Assembly (NCBI GenBank): GCA_965261475.1
Contig: OZ253454.1
Coordinates: forward strand, 62,001-126,000
From: G965261475 sp965261475 [NCBI: bacterium]
GTDB lineage: Bacteria; SAR324; XYD2-FULL-50-16
DNA length: 64,000 nt
Reading direction: 5' to 3'
Within the stretch, counting starts at the first letter, position 1; every line of letters starts with the position of its first letter. The notes beneath the pieces were generated by a model, which saw only the letters and a list, made by a program, of their open reading frames with translations, had not been told where the DNA came from and did no database searches. A program made the position numbers and the translations under genes. This document shows positions 61,477-64,000 of the stretch, in pieces.

Positions 61477-61505
61477 ATAATTGCTGTTTTTTATTCGTTC
61501 GTCAA
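61477..61505 (-). promoter_or_regulatory. Probable sigma-70-like promoter of the tRNA cluster
   Basis: On the minus strand TTGACG (61505-61500), 17 nt, AATTAT (61482-61477), 7 nt before tRNA-Pro. Good -35 match and ideal spacing. The transcript could run through the tRNAs into tig-clpP-clpX, since only 17 nt separate tRNA-Leu from tig. Confidence 0.5.
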
Positions 61506-61635
61506 CGCCTAAAATCATTAATAATCAATCTTTAGCCAATTTAAACATTATATTGATAGCATATATGATTAGCAAAGATGAGTATTTTATAAAATTATTT
61601 TAGCTAGTTCTTTTACTTTTTGATAACCAAAATTT

Positions 61636-62346
61636 TTAAAAATTCCAACCTATAACCGAGCCAATGCTTGTCCCTCCAGAATTGATTTTTATAGACTCTT
61701 GGTTGGCAGTGTGATCTTGGTTATCTAACATGTGAGTAGCACTAGAGTGCTTGAGACGAGCCCCTATAGTAATTTTTGCTTTGATGGAATATTGAATTCC
61801 TAAATCTATGTAAAACCCAGTGCCGTTGCCCGTAGCACAATAAATAGCATTTTGGCATAGTATATTTTGTAGATTGGAGAATCCATGTTGAAAACTACCA
61901 GAGTAGTGATAAGTATTAGTTAACATTAGTCCTAATCCGTAGTAGTAATCTATCGCATTATACTTTCTGTGTCTTATTAGATGATGTCTGCGAATTCCTG
62001 TAGCAATCTCTAATGTTTCTAATACAAGCTCTTCTGATGATAATGTTTCTATTTTATGATTGTTACTTTTAGCATTAAAAAAATTAATAGGAATACTCCA
62101 ATAAGGATTTGCTAAAAATATATCAATTCCCATATCTATAAAAAAATTGTTTTGTATTTTACTATTTTTTTGACAAGCTGCCCAGTGCCCACAAGCAAGC
62201 TTCTGCATTCCTATAGCTGTGTTTACATTGAGATGAGGATAAACAAAATTAGTTTTTCTTCTTTTTACAGAATCTAAATTTTGTGCTTGTAAATATGCTG
62301 TCAAACCTAAACAAAACATTAAACAAACAGTCAGTAATTTTTTCAT
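61636..62346 (-). CDS. Secreted beta-barrel-like outer-membrane protein
   Basis: 236 aa. Signal peptide (cleavage near LQAQ, residue 22). Alternating polar/hydrophobic strands, YYYGLGLMLTNTYHY and FYIDLGIQYSIKAKITIGARL, and a C-terminal Phe, the usual BAM recognition end, suggest a small outer-membrane barrel. Four internal Cys (two close pairs, ACGHWAAC and CQNAIYC) are unusual. No named family recognised. The start region is tandemly duplicated upstream (20 bp). Confidence 0.65.
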   Translation of the reverse strand: MKKLLTVCLMFCLGLTAYLQAQNLDSVKRRKTNFVYPHLNVNTAIGMQKLACGHWAACQKNSKIQNNFFIDMGIDIFLANPYWSIPINFFNAKSNNHKIETLSSEELVLETLEIATGIRRHHLIRHRKYNAIDYYYGLGLMLTNTYHYSGSFQHGFSNLQNILCQNAIYCATGNGTGFYIDLGIQYSIKAKITIGARLKHSSATHMLDNQDHTANQESIKINSGGTSIGSVIGWNF

Positions 62347-62367
62347 TCAGTCAGTAATTTTTTCATT
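62328..62367 (-). repeat. 20-bp tandem duplication over a start codon, creating an overlapping 7-codon ORF
   Basis: CAGTCAGTAATTTTTTCATT occurs twice head to tail (62328-62347, 62348-62367). The inner copy carries the ATG of the barrel-like gene (62346); the outer copy carries a second ATG (62366) that is out of frame and reads M-K-K-L-L-T-E then TGA, which overlaps the true ATG as ATGA. It could act as a leader cistron for translational coupling. Confidence 0.85.
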
Positions 62368-62608
62368 GTATTTATCATGATTCTTTGTTTATAGTTTTTA
62401 CAAAGTATGTAATAAAAATTTTGTAGTGGTTTTTTGTCTTTAAAAATGGTCAATATGGTTCATTGTAAGTAAAATACGCCTAGCTTTTCTAATTTTATCA
62501 GCAGTGGTGTAAGTTTTATAACTAGATTAAATTAGGATTTGAGTTGTTGATAACCTAATAATCATTATTTTATTATACAAAATTTATACAAATAATTAAG
62601 TATAAAAT

Positions 62609-63820
62609 ATGTTTAGCAAAATTATTTTTCTTTTTCTTTTGTTTCTTGTTTCTTGTTTCTCTCAAGACACTAGGAGGAATCAAGCAAAAGAATTATTTTT
62701 TGTACCCCTAACCTATCCGCAAGCAGAATGGAGTAAAGATGATTTTGGTGAGCCTCCCAAAAAAGAGGCACAAAAATTACTCAAAAAATTTTTACCTCGT
62801 GTTTTTATCTCAAAGGGAGCGCTTTTGCCTTTAGATTTTTATAAAGATTATCTACCGCAAACAGTTTTAAAGAATAATAAAGGTCAAGTTGTGCGCCAAT
62901 CTGTTACTAGGCGCTATCTAAAAGCAATAGAAAGGAATTTTGATTTTTACTTAGATTATCAAGGAGCGCTAGCAAGATGTTTTTTACCTGATTGCGCAAA
63001 TATAACAAGAAAAATATATGGAAGAGTTTTTTTTCAAGTTATGCACCCTCCAAGAAAATACGCTCAAGACAAACCTATAGAGTTTCAAGTCTTAAAATAC
63101 AATTTGGTTTTTGCAACTAGTGGATTGCCAAAAGAGTTAAGTTGGTATAAAAATATTGCAATTTATTTACTCGGAGACCGAGAAAATTGGCACGAATTAG
63201 ATATACATGGTGCTATTCAATTGTTAGTAGACGCAAAAACAAAGAAACCACTGGTATTGCTTTTAGCACAGCACAATCACTTTCGTAGTTATGTCATAGG
63301 ACAGGATCTTGTTTTACCAGAAGATAATAGAATCAATATCTGTATTGCTCAACGCTCTAATGAACCATACCCTTGTAGGTCAGAACAAACAAAATTACGC
63401 ACAGTCGGCAACCATACGAATTTTGATTTTGTTTTAGGCGGTAGGCAACCTTTATTTGATGGTGGATATGATATAGTGCTTGGCAAAACAGACTCGGTAG
63501 AGCAAAATTTAGTTTTGGAATTTTTACCGACTAGAGACCCTCTCTATACTAGTTGGATTGCCCTAGGAGATAAGCAAAAAATTTTGGGTATTATTCCTAG
63601 TTTTGCTCGTAGAGGACCTCCTGGTATCAACATGAATAATATGTTTAGTCTCAGGGAATACACAGATATAGCGAAAGTTTGGTATTTTTCTAAAAATGAC
63701 CCAGTGCAAAGAAAACTGTTTTCAAACATGGGAAGTGTTTTTGATCCTCGTATTGAAGATTTGCTAGAATACAATGGTAGTAGGCTGTGGAGAGACATTA
63801 AAAAGTATAAAGATTTTTGA
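62609..63820 (+). CDS. Lipoprotein of unknown function
   Basis: 403 aa with a lipoprotein signal (FLVSC, Cys near residue 16). Mature domain is rich in aromatic and basic residues, with segments such as PRVFISKGALLPLDFY, DLDYQGAL-like LDYQGALARCF, LLAQHNHFRSYV, and FVLGGRQPLFDGGYDI. I recognise no family or catalytic motif. Two Cys near residue 250 (NICIAQ and PYPCRS) could pair. It is separated by 241 nt from the divergent barrel-like gene and by 141 nt from a probable htpG. Confidence 0.8.
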   Translation: MFSKIIFLFLLFLVSCFSQDTRRNQAKELFFVPLTYPQAEWSKDDFGEPPKKEAQKLLKKFLPRVFISKGALLPLDFYKDYLPQTVLKNNKGQVVRQSVTRRYLKAIERNFDFYLDYQGALARCFLPDCANITRKIYGRVFFQVMHPPRKYAQDKPIEFQVLKYNLVFATSGLPKELSWYKNIAIYLLGDRENWHELDIHGAIQLLVDAKTKKPLVLLLAQHNHFRSYVIGQDLVLPEDNRINICIAQRSNEPYPCRSEQTKLRTVGNHTNFDFVLGGRQPLFDGGYDIVLGKTDSVEQNLVLEFLPTRDPLYTSWIALGDKQKILGIIPSFARRGPPGINMNNMFSLREYTDIAKVWYFSKNDPVQRKLFSNMGSVFDPRIEDLLEYNGSRLWRDIKKYKDF

Positions 63821-63961
63821 TTGTTGAGTTATACCTTTTGCGAATAAAAATATTTTTATCTGTGTATTTTAAGTTTTCTAGCTAAAATTTTTCTTGCCAA
63901 AACTAGCTAAATTAAGTTATTTTATTGAGCTAGATGACTTTTATAAAAACAAAATTACGTT

Positions 63962-64000
63962 ATGACAATAAAGACTTATCAATTCCAAGCAGAGATGGGG
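63962..64000 (+). CDS. htpG: Probable HtpG (Hsp90) start, cut by window end
   Basis: Thirteen codons from ATG 63962 read M-T-I-K-T-Y-Q-F-Q-A-E-M-G, which fits the (T)YxFQAE start that precedes the ATP-binding domain of bacterial Hsp90. Too short for certainty. Confidence 0.5.
   Translation, partial: MTIKTYQFQAEMG

Overview
The window is 64 kb of gene-dense, AT-rich chromosome from a Gram-negative bacterium. Evidence for two membranes: an RND efflux operon with an outer-membrane channel, several lipobox lipoproteins, a beta-barrel-like protein and an MltA murein hydrolase. Almost no start codon is preceded by a Shine-Dalgarno sequence; leaders are A/T runs and many genes overlap by ATGA or TAATG. 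Weak SD use, an alternative complex III operon and a YwqK/MORN_2 lipoprotein recall Bacteroidota and relatives. MltA, GGDEF and the Pro-Arg-His-Arg-Leu tRNA cluster ahead of tig-clpP-clpX are more proteobacterial in flavour. I do not assign a phylum. There is no rRNA, CRISPR array, prophage or recognisable insertion sequence.

Layout. 1-5.5 kb: leftward tolC-like/hlyD-like/RND efflux operon, the RND gene cut by the window start. 5.6-9.6 kb: rightward run of a eukaryotic-type HisA, malic enzyme, a diguanylate cyclase overlapping the malic enzyme gene, and MltA. 9.6-18.1 kb: leftward valS, a giant MORN_2-repeat lipoprotein, lepA and gpsA. 18.2-23.4 kb: rightward ftsY, a Spy-like lipoprotein, YceI, a thermonuclease, a methyltransferase and aroA. 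23.5-26.7 kb: leftward clpB and an ApaH-like phosphatase. 26.9-36.5 kb: rightward tRNA-Thr and tRNA-Tyr, an O-antigen-ligase-like membrane protein, an unusual carbamoyltransferase, a small membrane protein, gatC, ribF, two tandem purine nucleoside phosphorylase genes, ATP-type PEP carboxykinase, a DUF6986-type aldolase/citrate-lyase protein and GMP reductase. 36.5-40.5 kb: leftward rpsU, fusA and a GT22-like mannosyltransferase. 40.9-41.8 kb: a GT-A glycosyltransferase. 41.8-51.3 kb: leftward alternative complex III operon actABCDEF followed by BatD-like and BatA-like genes. 51.6-56.1 kb: greA and a large SNF2 helicase. 56.5-57.9 kb: sucD and folA. 57.9-61.5 kb: leftward five tRNAs, tig, clpP and clpX. 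61.6-64 kb: a beta-barrel-like protein, a lipoprotein of unknown function and the first codons of a probable htpG.

The genes describe an aerobic heterotroph: alternative complex III for quinol oxidation (no oxidase genes in the window), malic enzyme, PEP carboxykinase and succinyl-CoA synthetase alpha around the C4/C3 node, purine salvage (PNP, GuaC), and ATP-dependent protein quality control (ClpB, ClpX, trigger factor).

Most notable observations: (1) the ClpP in the tig-clpP-clpX operon has His97, His122, Glu171 in place of the Ser97, His122, Asp171 triad, while ClpX keeps its ClpP-docking loop; (2) a tandem PNP duplication whose amino-acid changes are concentrated in the phosphate loop, the ribose/base motif and the C-terminus; (3) a lipoprotein of 35 full MORN_2 repeats with recent internal duplications, flanked on its far side by degenerate copies of the valS 3' end; (4) a eukaryotic-type HisA; (5) a carbamoyltransferase with both ornithine-binding motifs altered.
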